In this document: one piece after another, positions 7,230-15,973 of the stretch
How positions within the stretch are numbered: the stretch's first letter is position 1
How the letters are laid out: every line of letters starts with the position of its first letter
Assembly (NCBI GenBank): GCA_022796875.1
Contig: JAAWJJ010000020.1
Coordinates: 1 to 46,272 of the forward strand
Length of the DNA stretch: 46,272 nucleotides
Source: Eubacterium sp.
GTDB lineage: Bacteria > Bacillota > Clostridia > Lachnospirales > Lachnospiraceae
Reading direction: 5' to 3'
Program-made: the position numbers and the translations under genes
The notes under the pieces: generated by a model
Database searches by the model: none
Told to the model about the DNA's origin: nothing
The model's input: only the letters and a program-made list of their open reading frames with translations

Positions 7230-8233
7230 CAAATAATTCCTTTCAAATGATAACAGACGACAAATTACATACGGCAGAAAACAATACGGTAGCAGAAAAT
7301 AATACGGCAGCAAACAATACGGCAGCAAACGGTAATATGGCAGCAGAAAGCAAATTCTGTACGGTAGGCACAGGATACCGGATACAAATACCGCAGCCGA
7401 AAAAAAGACACTTTTTTCAAAAGATCACAGGCTGGCCGATCCTGTCTGTCCTGGTTTGTTCGCTGATCATACTCGGCTGTATTTTTGCACCGCTTATTGC
7501 AAATCATGATCCGACCGCTTTCTATCTGGACTCCCTGAATGAAGCTCCAAACCGGGAATTCCTTTTCGGCACGGATTCCCTGGGCCGGGATTTGTTTTCC
7601 ATCCTGTTTTACGGAGGCCGGACTTCTATTTCGATCGGTTTGCTCTCCGCCGCGATTATGGCCGTCATCGGCATTATTTACGGCAGTATCAGCGGTATTG
7701 CGCATAGTAAAGTGGACTCTGTCATGATGCGGATCGCTGAAATGTGCGGCAGTATCCCTACGATATTGATTATACTGATCCTTACAGCAATTTTCCCGGC
7801 CGGAAACATCCTCAACATGTCGGTCGTCATCGGCATATCCGGCTGGTTTACGCTGGCCCGGATCGTACGCAGCGAAGTCCGGCAGATCCGCAACAGCGAT
7901 TATGTGCTGTATGCCAGATGCAGCGGCGGCGGACTCCTGTACGTGATATGGCGGCATCTGGTTCCGAATTTTCTGTCTGCGGTCATGTTCATTCTCATAT
8001 CCAATATCGGTTCCGCCATAATGATGGAGTCAACTTTAAGTTTCCTGGGACTTGGACTTCCGGTAGAAATATTGTCCTGGGGCAGTATGCTCTCACTGGC
8101 GGGCAAAGCGTTACTGATGAATACCTGGTGGGTGATCGTAATCCCGGGAGTATTTCTGATCGTAACACTGCTGTGTATTACAAATATAGGACATTTTATC
8201 CGCAAAGAAACAAAAAGGTGGTCAAACTTATGA
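7223..8233 (+). CDS. ABC importer permease, DppC/NikC type
   Basis: 336 aa, overlapping the upstream permease by 7 bp. Residues ~12-36 are a low-complexity repeat of AENNT/AANNT units encoded by a degenerate ~15-bp DNA repeat, an unusual soluble N-terminal tail. After it come the OppC-type first span (residues ~73-95), the FGTDSLGRDLFS motif diagnostic of the DppC/NikC family, and the EAA loop (RNSDYVLYARCSGGG). Pairs with the previous permease in the membrane. A shorter start downstream of the repeat is possible, because the ribosome site for 7223 is weak. Confidence 0.9.
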   Translation: MVANNSFQMITDDKLHTAENNTVAENNTAANNTAANGNMAAESKFCTVGTGYRIQIPQPKKRHFFQKITGWPILSVLVCSLIILGCIFAPLIANHDPTAFYLDSLNEAPNREFLFGTDSLGRDLFSILFYGGRTSISIGLLSAAIMAVIGIIYGSISGIAHSKVDSVMMRIAEMCGSIPTILIILILTAIFPAGNILNMSVVIGISGWFTLARIVRSEVRQIRNSDYVLYARCSGGGLLYVIWRHLVPNFLSAVMFILISNIGSAIMMESTLSFLGLGLPVEILSWGSMLSLAGKALLMNTWWVIVIPGVFLIVTLLCITNIGHFIRKETKRWSNL

Positions 8234-9897
8234 AAAACAAAAAAACATTTATTTTACTTCTTGCCGTATCCGTTCTCGGCCTGAATCTCTGCGGATGCGG
8301 TCAGAGCAGCCGCTCCGGCGCAAACAGCTCCGATATTTCCGGCGCAAATGCCGGCAGCACGGACAGTTCCGACAACACAGGACATTCCGGCGCAAATACC
8401 GGCAGTACGGGCAGTTTCGACAGCAGCGACCTGTCGAATACTCTGGTCTATGCCGGTGAAAACGAGGATTCCATCAACCCTGTACTCACAAATCACAGCG
8501 AAATTACGGATATTGTATTTTCAGGGCTGATGAAATACGATGCTAACGGGAAACCGGTTACAGATTTGGCGGAAAGCTACGAATACGACGCCGACAGTTT
8601 TACTTATACGTTCCGGCTGCGCGACGGCGTCAAATGGCATGACGGCACAGATTTTTCCGCGGAAGACGTCGTCTTTACCTATGAAACGCTCATGCAGGAC
8701 GAAACGCTTTCCAGCAGCATTACCAGTGATTACGAAGATATCCGGCGCGTGGAAGCCTTAGACGGCCATACGGTAGAAATTCAGTTGGAACAATATGACG
8801 CTGCGATTCTCGGATATTTTACGATCGGCATTATACCGAAACACCTGTTAGAGGGAGAAGACCTGAATACCACTTCTTTCAACCAGGCCCCGGTCGGCAC
8901 CGGACGATACAAATTTTCCGACTGGGATATGGCCGGCGGCATGATCACGTTCGTGCGTAACGAAAATTATTATGACAAAGTCCCGAACATTGAACGCCTC
9001 ATTTACAAAACCGTTGCCGTAGAGAGCACCAAAGCCACCATGCTGCAATCCGGCGAAGCCGATCTTGCATGGCTTAATGCGAACTACGCCGCGACATTCC
9101 GGGATCAGGAAGGATATCAATGCTGGGATTTCACTACGGCAGATTATCGTGCTGCTTCTATGGACATGTCTTCCGATTTCTGGCGTAAAAATGCGGACTC
9201 CATCGCCGTTTTAAACTATGCCATTGATAAAGATGCGATTGTAAAAAGCGTTTTGAACGGCCAGGGATGCGCCGCTTACAGTCCGATCCAGTTAAATCCG
9301 CTCGGAAGCAGCAGCGATGCCGACATTTATCCTTATGACCCGGATAAATTTGCAGAAGAAATGAATAAACTTGGCTGGGAAAAAGGCAGCGACGGCGTTT
9401 ATGAACGCGACGGCGACCGTTTTCATTTTACCATCCAGACCCGCGACTACGAAGAAGAACGTATCGATATCGCAAATCTGATGTCCAATATGTTAAAACA
9501 GGCCGGCGTCGAAATGGAAGTCGTCCTCGTTACCAAATTTGACTGGACCGCCGGGTATGACGGTTTTCTGGCCGGATTTGCCACTCAGTTTGACCCGGAT
9601 ATGGCTTACAAACAATTTGTGACGGACGCCAGCGACAATACTATGAGCTATTCCAATGCGGAAGTCGACCGGCTGCTTAACCTGGGGCGCCATACTTCCG
9701 ACGAAGCGAAACGTAAGGAAATCTACGGTGAATTTGAAAAAGTATACACAGAGCATCCGGGAATCCTGCCTGTCGCTTATCTGCACGGAAACTATGTGGG
9801 ATGCGGCGCAGTAGACGGCCTGGATACGACCAGAGTCCTTGGACACCATGCCGTAGGTGTCATGTGGAATATTGAAGAATGGACCATCCACAGATAA
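8230..9897 (+). CDS. Extracytoplasmic solute-binding lipoprotein (SBP_bac_5; DppA/NikA type)
   Basis: 555 aa from the ATG at 8230, which overlaps the permease stop (ATGA). The longer upstream frame is not used. The start MKNKKTFILLLAVSVLGLNL then CGCG is a lipoprotein signal, with lipobox L-C-G-C and Cys23 as the likely lipidation site. Residues ~25-70 are a Ser/Gly/Asn/Ala-rich linker with repeated SGAN and GST units. The family-5 fold follows, with the hallmark YTFRLRDGVKWHDGTDFSAED near residue 120 and VGTGRYKF near 220. It captures the ligand at the cell surface for this importer. Nickel is inferred from the lar neighbours only. Confidence 0.92.
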   Translation: MKNKKTFILLLAVSVLGLNLCGCGQSSRSGANSSDISGANAGSTDSSDNTGHSGANTGSTGSFDSSDLSNTLVYAGENEDSINPVLTNHSEITDIVFSGLMKYDANGKPVTDLAESYEYDADSFTYTFRLRDGVKWHDGTDFSAEDVVFTYETLMQDETLSSSITSDYEDIRRVEALDGHTVEIQLEQYDAAILGYFTIGIIPKHLLEGEDLNTTSFNQAPVGTGRYKFSDWDMAGGMITFVRNENYYDKVPNIERLIYKTVAVESTKATMLQSGEADLAWLNANYAATFRDQEGYQCWDFTTADYRAASMDMSSDFWRKNADSIAVLNYAIDKDAIVKSVLNGQGCAAYSPIQLNPLGSSSDADIYPYDPDKFAEEMNKLGWEKGSDGVYERDGDRFHFTIQTRDYEEERIDIANLMSNMLKQAGVEMEVVLVTKFDWTAGYDGFLAGFATQFDPDMAYKQFVTDASDNTMSYSNAEVDRLLNLGRHTSDEAKRKEIYGEFEKVYTEHPGILPVAYLHGNYVGCGAVDGLDTTRVLGHHAVGVMWNIEEWTIHR

Positions 9898-9920
9898 AAA
9901 GAGTATTTGGAGAATCCGAT

Positions 9921-11009
9921 ATGAGCGATACTATTTGTGATACTATTTGTGATACTATCTATGATAATGTTTTGGAACTGCAAAACCTGGCCGTCAGTTT
10001 TGATACGCCGGACGGAGAAACGGAAGCCGTCCGGGGCGTCGACCTCTCCGTCAGAAAAGGGGAAATCGTCTGTATCGTAGGGGAATCCGGCTGCGGAAAA
10101 ACAGTTCTGTGCAAATCCGTGCTGCATTTGCTGCCCCGCAATTCCCGTATCAAACACGGACGGGTGATTGTCTGCGGGCAGGATATTACCGACTGCCGTG
10201 AAAAGGAAATGCGGAAACTGCGGGGGCCTGTTATGTCCATGATTTTCCAGGATCCTCTGATGACTCTGAATCCTACGATACCGGTCGGAAAACAAATTAT
10301 GGAAAACATCTGCAAACATGAAAAAATCAGCAGGGAAGCCGCCAAAAAACGCGCGATAGAAATGCTTTCCATGGTCAGAATCGACGATGCGCAGAATCGG
10401 TTTTTCCTGCAGCCGCACTTTTTTTCGGGCGGGATGCGGCAGCGGTGCGTTCTGGCCGTCGCCCTGGCTTCACATCCGAAGCTTCTTTTTGCAGACGAAG
10501 CGACGACCGCGCTTGACGTAATGGTAGAAGCAAAGATCCTCGATCTTTTACTCAAAATCTGCAAAGATACGGGAATTTCCATTGTATTTATTACGCATGA
10601 CCTGGGAGCAGCGGCACGGATTGCAGACCGGATTGCCGTCATGTACGCCGGAAAAATCGTAGAACTCGGAACTGCCGAAGATATCTTCTACGATCCCAGG
10701 CATCCGTATACCTGGGGGCTTCTTTCCTCTCTTCCGTCATTGGCAGCGGAAACCGGAAAACTCTGTTATATCCCGGGAACGCCCCCATCCCTGACGAATC
10801 CGCCTCCCGGGGACGCCTTTGCCGTACGCAATCCTTACGCACTGGCCATTGATTACGAAGAAATGCCGCCGATGTTCCAGATCACCGATACACATTTTGC
10901 GGCAACATGGTTACTGGATAAACGCGCACCAAAAACAGAAGCGCCGATAAAGCTTCTGTCCGGAGAAAGAAAATGGATCACAACCGCATCATCGAAGTTC
11001 AAAATCTGA
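9921..11009 (+). CDS. ABC importer ATPase, DppD/NikD type
   Basis: 362 aa from the ATG at 9921, which has TTGGAG 9 bp upstream. An in-frame ATG at 9879 lies within the previous gene and lacks a site. The N-terminus has a repeated CDTICDTIYD encoded by a 12-bp DNA repeat. The nucleotide-binding motifs are complete: Walker A GESGCGKT, Q-loop FQDPLMTLNP, signature FSGGMRQR, Walker B LLFADEATTALD (Ala where Pro is usual) and switch His in THDLG. The C-terminal oligopeptide/nickel ATPase extension with HPYTWGLLSSLP and a proline-rich tail is present. It lacks the usual cysteine cluster. Overlaps the next gene by 37 bp. Confidence 0.92.
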   Translation: MSDTICDTICDTIYDNVLELQNLAVSFDTPDGETEAVRGVDLSVRKGEIVCIVGESGCGKTVLCKSVLHLLPRNSRIKHGRVIVCGQDITDCREKEMRKLRGPVMSMIFQDPLMTLNPTIPVGKQIMENICKHEKISREAAKKRAIEMLSMVRIDDAQNRFFLQPHFFSGGMRQRCVLAVALASHPKLLFADEATTALDVMVEAKILDLLLKICKDTGISIVFITHDLGAAARIADRIAVMYAGKIVELGTAEDIFYDPRHPYTWGLLSSLPSLAAETGKLCYIPGTPPSLTNPPPGDAFAVRNPYALAIDYEEMPPMFQITDTHFAATWLLDKRAPKTEAPIKLLSGERKWITTASSKFKI

Positions 11010-11893
11010 AACAGTATTATCAAATTAACGACCGGCTTACGGTCAAAGCCATAGACAATATTTCATTTGAAATAAAACAGGGAGAAGTATTCGGACTGGT
11101 AGGAGAAACCGGCTGCGGAAAGTCTACGGCCGCACGCATCCTTTCCGGCATCTGTCAGCCGACAGACGGAACCGTCTTATATGACGGCGCGCCGATATAC
11201 AGCCCGCATATATCACAAACGCAAAGAAAAAGACGGCAGCAGGAAATTCAGATGATTTTCCAGGACTCTGCCGCTTCCCTGAATCCGCGTATGACCGTAA
11301 AACAAATCATACTCGAACCTCTTCATATCCAAAAAAAGAAATTTTCGCCGCATGCTGCGGCATGCATATCCGCGTCGTCAAATACTACGCCGGAACCGGA
11401 ACTTCTTGCTGCAATTCTGGATCGCGTTGGAATGACGCCTGATTTCCTGCCAAAATACCCGGGAGAACTGTCCGGCGGGCAGCGCCAGAGAATTGCGATT
11501 GCCAGAAGCCTGGTTCTTTCTCCAAGGCTGATCATTGCAGACGAACCGATTTCTTCGCTGGATGTTTCCATCCAAGCGCAGATCCTTACTTTATTTCAAA
11601 AACTGCAGAAAGAAAACGGTTTTTCTTTTCTGTTTATTTCCCATGACCTGTCCGTAGTGCGGTTTATCAGCGACAGGATCGGGATCATGCTGCAGGGAAA
11701 ACTTGTGGAAATCGCTCCAAAAGAACTTCTATTTCAAAACCCGCTGCATCCGTATACAAAAGCCCTGCTTTCTGCCATTCATGTGCCGGATCCTGTTTAT
11801 GAGCGAAACAAAAAGATCCTCTATTACGACCACAGCCAGCCGGCCGGCAGCAGGATGACGGAAGCAGAACCGGAACATTTTGTATTGAAATAG
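10973..11893 (+). CDS. ABC importer ATPase, DppF/NikE type
   Basis: 306 aa, started by ATG behind GGAGAAAGAAA, with a 37-bp overlap into the DppD-type gene. Motifs: Walker A GETGCGKS, Q-loop IFQDSAASLNPRMTV, signature LSGGQRQR, Walker B LIIADEPISSLDVS, switch SHDLSVV and the family tail HPYTKALLSAIHVPDP. Around residues 110-140 there is an unusual Lys/His/Ala/Ser-rich insertion before ELLAAILDRVGM. It completes the importer. The operon ends here, convergent with larC1. Confidence 0.92.
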   Translation: MDHNRIIEVQNLKQYYQINDRLTVKAIDNISFEIKQGEVFGLVGETGCGKSTAARILSGICQPTDGTVLYDGAPIYSPHISQTQRKRRQQEIQMIFQDSAASLNPRMTVKQIILEPLHIQKKKFSPHAAACISASSNTTPEPELLAAILDRVGMTPDFLPKYPGELSGGQRQRIAIARSLVLSPRLIIADEPISSLDVSIQAQILTLFQKLQKENGFSFLFISHDLSVVRFISDRIGIMLQGKLVEIAPKELLFQNPLHPYTKALLSAIHVPDPVYERNKKILYYDHSQPAGSRMTEAEPEHFVLK

Positions 11894-11930
11894 AAAGCAG
11901 GCAACGCCGGTTTCTTTTTTTGCATCCTTT

Positions 11931-12773
11931 TCATTTCCGCTCCCGGTATCCTAAAAACGTCCGCACAAAACTTACCTGTTTAAATTCCTTTGTTCCCATA
12001 CCGTAACCGACCGCTTCCGCTTCCATTTCCATTTCTTTCGTATAAGACTGTACAAAATGCTTCAACACCGCCGCTCCGGTCGGTGTCAGCAGTTCTCCGT
12101 CAAATTTACTTGTATAGACCGGAATCCCTTTTATGATCTCAGCCGTTGCCGGAGCCGGAACCGGGAGAATCCCATGCGCGCAGCGAACCGTACCGTTTCC
12201 AACGCAGACCGGCGACGCTTCGATCCTGTCGATCTGCAGCATCTCTATTGCCAGACAACAGCCCACTACATCGACTAATGCATCCAGAGAACCCACTTCG
12301 TGAAAATGAATCTGTTCTATTACGGTTCCGTGCACTTTACTCTCAGCCTCTCCGATCGTGCGGTAAATCTCCGCTGCATGGTTTCTTACATTTTCACTCA
12401 GTTCCAAATGGGAAATTTTATCAAGAATCTGCAAATAGCTGGTATGGCTGTGGCTCTCGCCATGGCTGTGGCCTGGACTTTCACTATCGCTGTGGTTTCC
12501 GCCATGGCTGTGACTATGGCCAGGACTATGGTCATCACAATGACGTTCCTGCTCTCCCTCTTCCTGCCCGCACACCTGCACTTTCATATGTAATCCGCAA
12601 ATACCTTTTACCGTTTTCTTTTCCGCAGCCACCTGAATTTCCTGGTCTATGCTGTTTAAAGCAGATAAAAACCGCTCTTTTTCCTCTTCTGCCATAAGCG
12701 CATACAGCGCGCCCATAAGCATATCGCCTGCCGCGCCCGTCTTACATTCAAAATACAATACTTTCTCTTTCAT
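11931..12773 (-). CDS. larC1: LarC1: N-terminal part of nickel-pincer cofactor nickel insertase
   Basis: 280 aa. YFECKTGAAGDMLMGALYAL at the start and the IHFHEVGSLDALVDVVG block are LarC signatures. Residues ~75-110 are a His-rich loop (HSPGHSHSHGGNHS and HSHGESHSHT), a likely nickel store. LarC inserts Ni into the pyridinium-bisthiocarboxylate cofactor. In Lactiplantibacillus it is LarC1 joined to LarC2 by ribosomal frameshift. Here the protein ends at YRERK with only 37 bp before the convergent ATPase gene, and no LarC2 frame is visible on this strand. Third gene of the larB unit. Confidence 0.88.
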   Translation of the reverse strand: MKEKVLYFECKTGAAGDMLMGALYALMAEEEKERFLSALNSIDQEIQVAAEKKTVKGICGLHMKVQVCGQEEGEQERHCDDHSPGHSHSHGGNHSDSESPGHSHGESHSHTSYLQILDKISHLELSENVRNHAAEIYRTIGEAESKVHGTVIEQIHFHEVGSLDALVDVVGCCLAIEMLQIDRIEASPVCVGNGTVRCAHGILPVPAPATAEIIKGIPVYTSKFDGELLTPTGAAVLKHFVQSYTKEMEMEAEAVGYGMGTKEFKQVSFVRTFLGYRERK

Positions 12774-12814
12774 TGATTGTCACTCCCAAAAACAACTTAT
12801 TCCTCCGACATCAT

Positions 12815-13102
12815 CTATTTGATAAACTGCTTCACCGCTTCATTAAAATCTTCTATTTTTTTGCTGTCCCCATTTGCCGCCGCTTCTACAATACAATGAT
12901 TTAAATGATCCAGCAAAATTACTTTTCCAGCATTATTAATTGCCGAACGGACGGCCGCCAGCTGCACTAATATCTGAGCGCAGTCCTCTTCCCTGTCTAC
13001 CATCCGTTTCACTGCTTCCAGATGCCCGATTGCTTTTGCCAGCCGGTTGGATACCGCTTTCGCATTTGGATGTGCATGCGTATGCGTATGTTGTTCCTCC
13101 AT
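12815..13102 (-). CDS. CsoR/RcnR-family metal-sensing repressor with His-rich N-terminus
   Basis: 95 aa from the ATG at 13102 (MEEQHTHTHAHPNAKAV), behind GGAGGGAAAAGT. A longer frame overlaps larB and is not favoured. The four-helix DUF156 fold shows AIGHLEAVKRMV, a Cys in DCAQILVQLAAVRSAINNAG, and the DHLNHC motif, giving the Cys-His-Cys set of CsoR/InrS. The extra N-terminal His string recalls the nickel/cobalt sensors RcnR and InrS. Located between larB and larC1, it probably senses nickel and represses this unit or the importer. The metal identity is inferred. Confidence 0.85.
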   Translation of the reverse strand: MEEQHTHTHAHPNAKAVSNRLAKAIGHLEAVKRMVDREEDCAQILVQLAAVRSAINNAGKVILLDHLNHCIVEAAANGDSKKIEDFNEAVKQFIK

Positions 13103-13121
13103 ACTTTTCCCTCCTTTGCCT

Positions 13122-13874
13122 TTATTTCCCGATATGGATTTTCGACGCCAGGCAGGCCGCCCCATATCCGTTATCAATGTTGACGACCCCAACTCCGTTT
13201 GCACAGCAGTTCAGCATGGACAGCAACGCCGCCAGGCCGCCGAAATTTGCTCCGTATCCTACGCTTGTCGGCACCGCAACTACCGGTACTTCCACCAGGC
13301 CGCCCACCACGCTGGCCAGAGCACCTTCCATTCCTGCAACAACAATAATTACATCGGCGTCTTTTATCCGGTCCAGTTTATCAAACAGGCGATGAATCCC
13401 CGCCACGCCTACGTCGTAAATCCGGTCTACTCTGTTTCCAAAGTATTCCGCCGTTACCGCCGCCTCTTCTGCTACCGGAATATCGGAGGTTCCGGCCGTA
13501 AGCACTGCAATAGCGCCGTCTGTCTGAACCGGCTCAGGCTTTTCTCCGACCGCAATAATCCTTGCCGTTTCTATGTAATTTGCCTGCGGTGCTTCTTTTA
13601 ATACCATATTGTAATCTTCCTGATCCGCGCGTGTGACAAGTATTCTGGCATTTGTTTTCATCATATGTTTCACAATCCCTGCAATTTGTTCCGGTGTTTT
13701 TCCCTCGCCAAAAATCACTTCCGCCCGGCCGGTCCTTAAATTGCGGTGCTGATCAATATTTGCATACCCGATATCTTCATACGGCAGATTTTTCAAAGCT
13801 TCCAGCGCCTGGTTTACGGTCATCTGCCGCCCCTCTACCTGCTGTAATATATCTTTTAAATAATTCGTATCCAT
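13122..13874 (-). CDS. larB: LarB: nicotinic acid adenine dinucleotide carboxylase/hydrolase (pincer cofactor synthesis)
   Basis: 250 aa, start behind AGGAGGAGCC. The PurE-like C-terminal half is clear (VLTAGTSDIPVAEEAAVTAE, then VVAGMEGALASVVGGLV, then VPTSVGYGA). The N-terminal region with YANIDQHRNLRTGRAEVIF is LarB-specific. LarB carboxylates and hydrolyses nicotinic acid adenine dinucleotide, the first step to the nickel-pincer nucleotide used by LarA racemases. It is the first gene of larB, repressor, larC1. The sulfur-inserting LarE and the LarA apoenzyme are not in the window. Confidence 0.92.
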   Translation of the reverse strand: MDTNYLKDILQQVEGRQMTVNQALEALKNLPYEDIGYANIDQHRNLRTGRAEVIFGEGKTPEQIAGIVKHMMKTNARILVTRADQEDYNMVLKEAPQANYIETARIIAVGEKPEPVQTDGAIAVLTAGTSDIPVAEEAAVTAEYFGNRVDRIYDVGVAGIHRLFDKLDRIKDADVIIVVAGMEGALASVVGGLVEVPVVAVPTSVGYGANFGGLAALLSMLNCCANGVGVVNIDNGYGAACLASKIHIGK

Positions 13875-13983
13875 ACGGCTCCTCCTTTCTTCTTTTGCCA
13901 GTCCTTTTAACCCTATCTAATATTGTGATATATTATGATGTTGGATATTTTGTCCACATGATACACTATCTATCCTTTTAATC

Positions 13984-13999
13984 AGCAAATCTTATGCCA
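13984..13999 (-). promoter_or_regulatory. Sigma-54 (-24/-12) promoter of the larB unit
   Basis: Read on the minus strand, TGGCATA-AGAT-TTGCT matches the sigma-54 consensus TGGCAYR-N4-TTGCW, with exact GG/GC spacing. It lies about 110 bp upstream of the larB start. A GTTGCA palindrome about 100 bp further upstream and the divergent sigma-54 activator gene support the call. The leader between promoter and larB holds an imperfect palindrome, TAATAT-N6-ATATTA (near 13918-13935), that could be a metal-repressor site. Confidence 0.7.
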
Positions 14000-14100
14000 A
14001 TTTTAAAATCACTTTTTAAAAACAAAATCCCCCTGTTTTCGCGCGTTTAAAAATATTCCTGAAATCAAACGATATTATTGGAAACATTTTTCGCCTTTTC

Positions 14101-14116
14101 GTTGCAATACTGCAAC
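14101..14116. promoter_or_regulatory. Probable upstream activator site (GTTGCA palindrome)
   Basis: GTTGCA-ATAC-TGCAAC is a perfect palindrome about 100 bp upstream of the larB -24 element and about 270 bp before the activator gene. The distance suits a sigma-54 enhancer. Half-sites TGTTGCA recur upstream of the 23.1-kb operon. Confidence 0.5.
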
Positions 14117-14297
14117 AAAATGGAAACTGCAAAAATTAATTTCACCCTGTTTATAGATTGAAAAATACCGCCTATCCCATAAGATAAACGGTACGCAAAT
14201 CCATGTTCTATTTTCTTTACTTTTTATACATTTACAATTATATATAAATTTTCCTGTTTTATCAATAACTATTGTTAAAACAGGTCCGTTATCTTTA

Positions 14298-14325
14298 TTT
14301 ACAAATATTTCTGTCATGTTATAAT
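14298..14325 (+). promoter_or_regulatory. Sigma-A promoter of the activator gene
   Basis: TTTACA (14298-14303), a 16-bp spacer and TATAAT (14320-14325) lie about 60 bp before the activator start codon. Confidence 0.55.
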
Positions 14326-14385
14326 AATAACAGATATCCGCCCGATTTGACATGTGCGGAAATATATTACCGGGAGTGCCTGAAA

Positions 14386-15909
14386 ATGAAAAATCAATAC
14401 AAAGCAATTTGCCAGATCAGGGAAATGCTACAGCGTGTTATCTCTGAATCTGATAACGAAAAAATAACGGAACACCTGCATGAGATTGACCGCGAGCTGC
14501 AGCATTTTTCCGACAACGGCATTGATTTCAAAAATATTGTAGATGCGCTGGACGACAGTATTTTTATTACAGACAACACCGGAACCGTTTTGTATATCAA
14601 TCCGGCCTACTCCAAAAATACCGGCGTCGCGCCTGAACAGGTATTAAACCATAATATATCCGACCTGATTGGAGAAGATAAAGTATACACGGGCGGAGCG
14701 ATTCCTGACGTTCTGAAAACCCAAAAATCCGTTTTCCGCTTATCTACTACCTATGCTGGAGGCGTTCCTTTAAAAGGCTACGTAATCGGAACACCGGTTT
14801 TCAACGATAACGGCGAACTTTACCAGGTCGTTGCCTGCAGCCGTCCCATCATGTCCTTAAAATTACTGCAAAATGATTTTGAAACATTTTTAAAAGAACT
14901 TCATGAAATGAACCCCAAAAGTATCAACACAAATTCCGGAGAAAATCTTTCCACCGAAATGATCGGGAAAAATACTTCTCTTGCCAACATATGGACTCTG
15001 ATCAGCCACATTGCCGATTCAGACGCAACGGTATTGATCACCGGAGAATCCGGCGTCGGAAAAGAAGTTATTGCCGATGAAATTTTCAAAAACAGCGGGC
15101 GTCAGGACAAGCCTTTTATCAAAGTCAACTGCGCCGCCATCCCTGCCCATCTTTTGGAATCCGAACTGTTCGGATATGAAAAGGGCGCGTTTTCAGGCGC
15201 AAATGCAAAGGGCAAACCGGGACTTTTTGAACTGGCAAACCACGGTACCCTTATGCTGGATGAAATCGGGGATATGCCGATGGATCTTCAGGTAAAACTT
15301 CTGCGGGCCATTCAGCAGCAGGAAATTACAAGAATCGGCGGCACCAGGACGATCCGGCTGGATATCCGCTTTCTGGCCCTGACAAACAGCAATCTGAAAG
15401 AAAAAATAGAAGAAGGCACTTTCCGGCAGGATTTGTATTATCGTTTAAACGTCATACCGATTTACGTTCCGCCGCTCCGCGAACGTCAGGGCGACATCAG
15501 GCCGCTGTGCGACCATTTTATCAAAAAATTTTCATCAAAATACAATCGGCCGTTTGAACTGACAGAACGGCAGTATAATTATATGTGCCAGTATGAGTGG
15601 CCGGGAAACATCCGGGAAATGGAAAACATTATTGAATATCTTGTCTTATACAGTTCCGGCGTCGGTACCGTAGATGATTCCGTTCTCACCGGACTTTTAC
15701 ACATATCCTGGCAAAACGACCCAATACCGGCTACCGAAAATATGGATTTTAACAGCGCCGTCGCCCAGTTTGAAAAGCAATTACTGGAATCCACGCTAAA
15801 ACAATCCGACAACCTGAGGGATGCCGGAGAAAAGCTGAATATAAACGCTTCTACCATTTCAAGGAAAATCAAACAGTATCATATTGATTATCCGAACAAA
15901 AAAACATGA
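14386..15909 (+). CDS. PAS-domain sigma-54-dependent activator (RocR/PrpR-like)
   Basis: 507 aa from the ATG at 14386, behind CGGGAG. A longer frame starting at 14272 has no ribosome site. Domains are an N-terminal helical part, a PAS sensor at ~45-150 (DDSIFITDNTGTVLYINPAY), an AAA+ domain at ~185-410 and a Fis-type HTH at the end (LNINASTISRKIKQYHI). Catalytic motifs are intact: Walker A GESGVGKE, GAFSGA loop, Walker B MLDEIGDM, and FRQDLYYRLNV with the Arg finger. It can therefore open sigma-54 promoters. It is divergent from larB and lies beside the operon at 16-23 kb, both of which have -24/-12 promoters. Confidence 0.92.
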   Translation: MKNQYKAICQIREMLQRVISESDNEKITEHLHEIDRELQHFSDNGIDFKNIVDALDDSIFITDNTGTVLYINPAYSKNTGVAPEQVLNHNISDLIGEDKVYTGGAIPDVLKTQKSVFRLSTTYAGGVPLKGYVIGTPVFNDNGELYQVVACSRPIMSLKLLQNDFETFLKELHEMNPKSINTNSGENLSTEMIGKNTSLANIWTLISHIADSDATVLITGESGVGKEVIADEIFKNSGRQDKPFIKVNCAAIPAHLLESELFGYEKGAFSGANAKGKPGLFELANHGTLMLDEIGDMPMDLQVKLLRAIQQQEITRIGGTRTIRLDIRFLALTNSNLKEKIEEGTFRQDLYYRLNVIPIYVPPLRERQGDIRPLCDHFIKKFSSKYNRPFELTERQYNYMCQYEWPGNIREMENIIEYLVLYSSGVGTVDDSVLTGLLHISWQNDPIPATENMDFNSAVAQFEKQLLESTLKQSDNLRDAGEKLNINASTISRKIKQYHIDYPNKKT

Positions 15910-15910
15910 A

Positions 15911-15960
15911 AGGAGTTTCATTCAGAAACTTCTTAATGAAATTCCTTTCATGAAACTCCT
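15911..15960. terminator. Inverted repeat between convergent genes, probable terminator
   Basis: AGGAGTTTCAT (15911-15921) and ATGAAACTCCT (15950-15960) form a perfect 11-bp stem with a further partial hairpin inside. It separates the activator gene from the end of the MFS gene. There is no long T run, so termination strength is uncertain. Confidence 0.5.
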
Positions 15961-15973
15961 ATCACGTAACATT

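Noticed and set aside
7744-8229. Upstream in-frame extension of the binding protein
   Set aside because: It lies wholly within the permease gene; the ATG at 8230 starts a proper lipoprotein signal peptide.
11540-11930. LarC2 on the minus strand overlapping the ATPase gene
   Set aside because: Open frames there do not resemble LarC2 and mirror the strong ATPase coding sequence.
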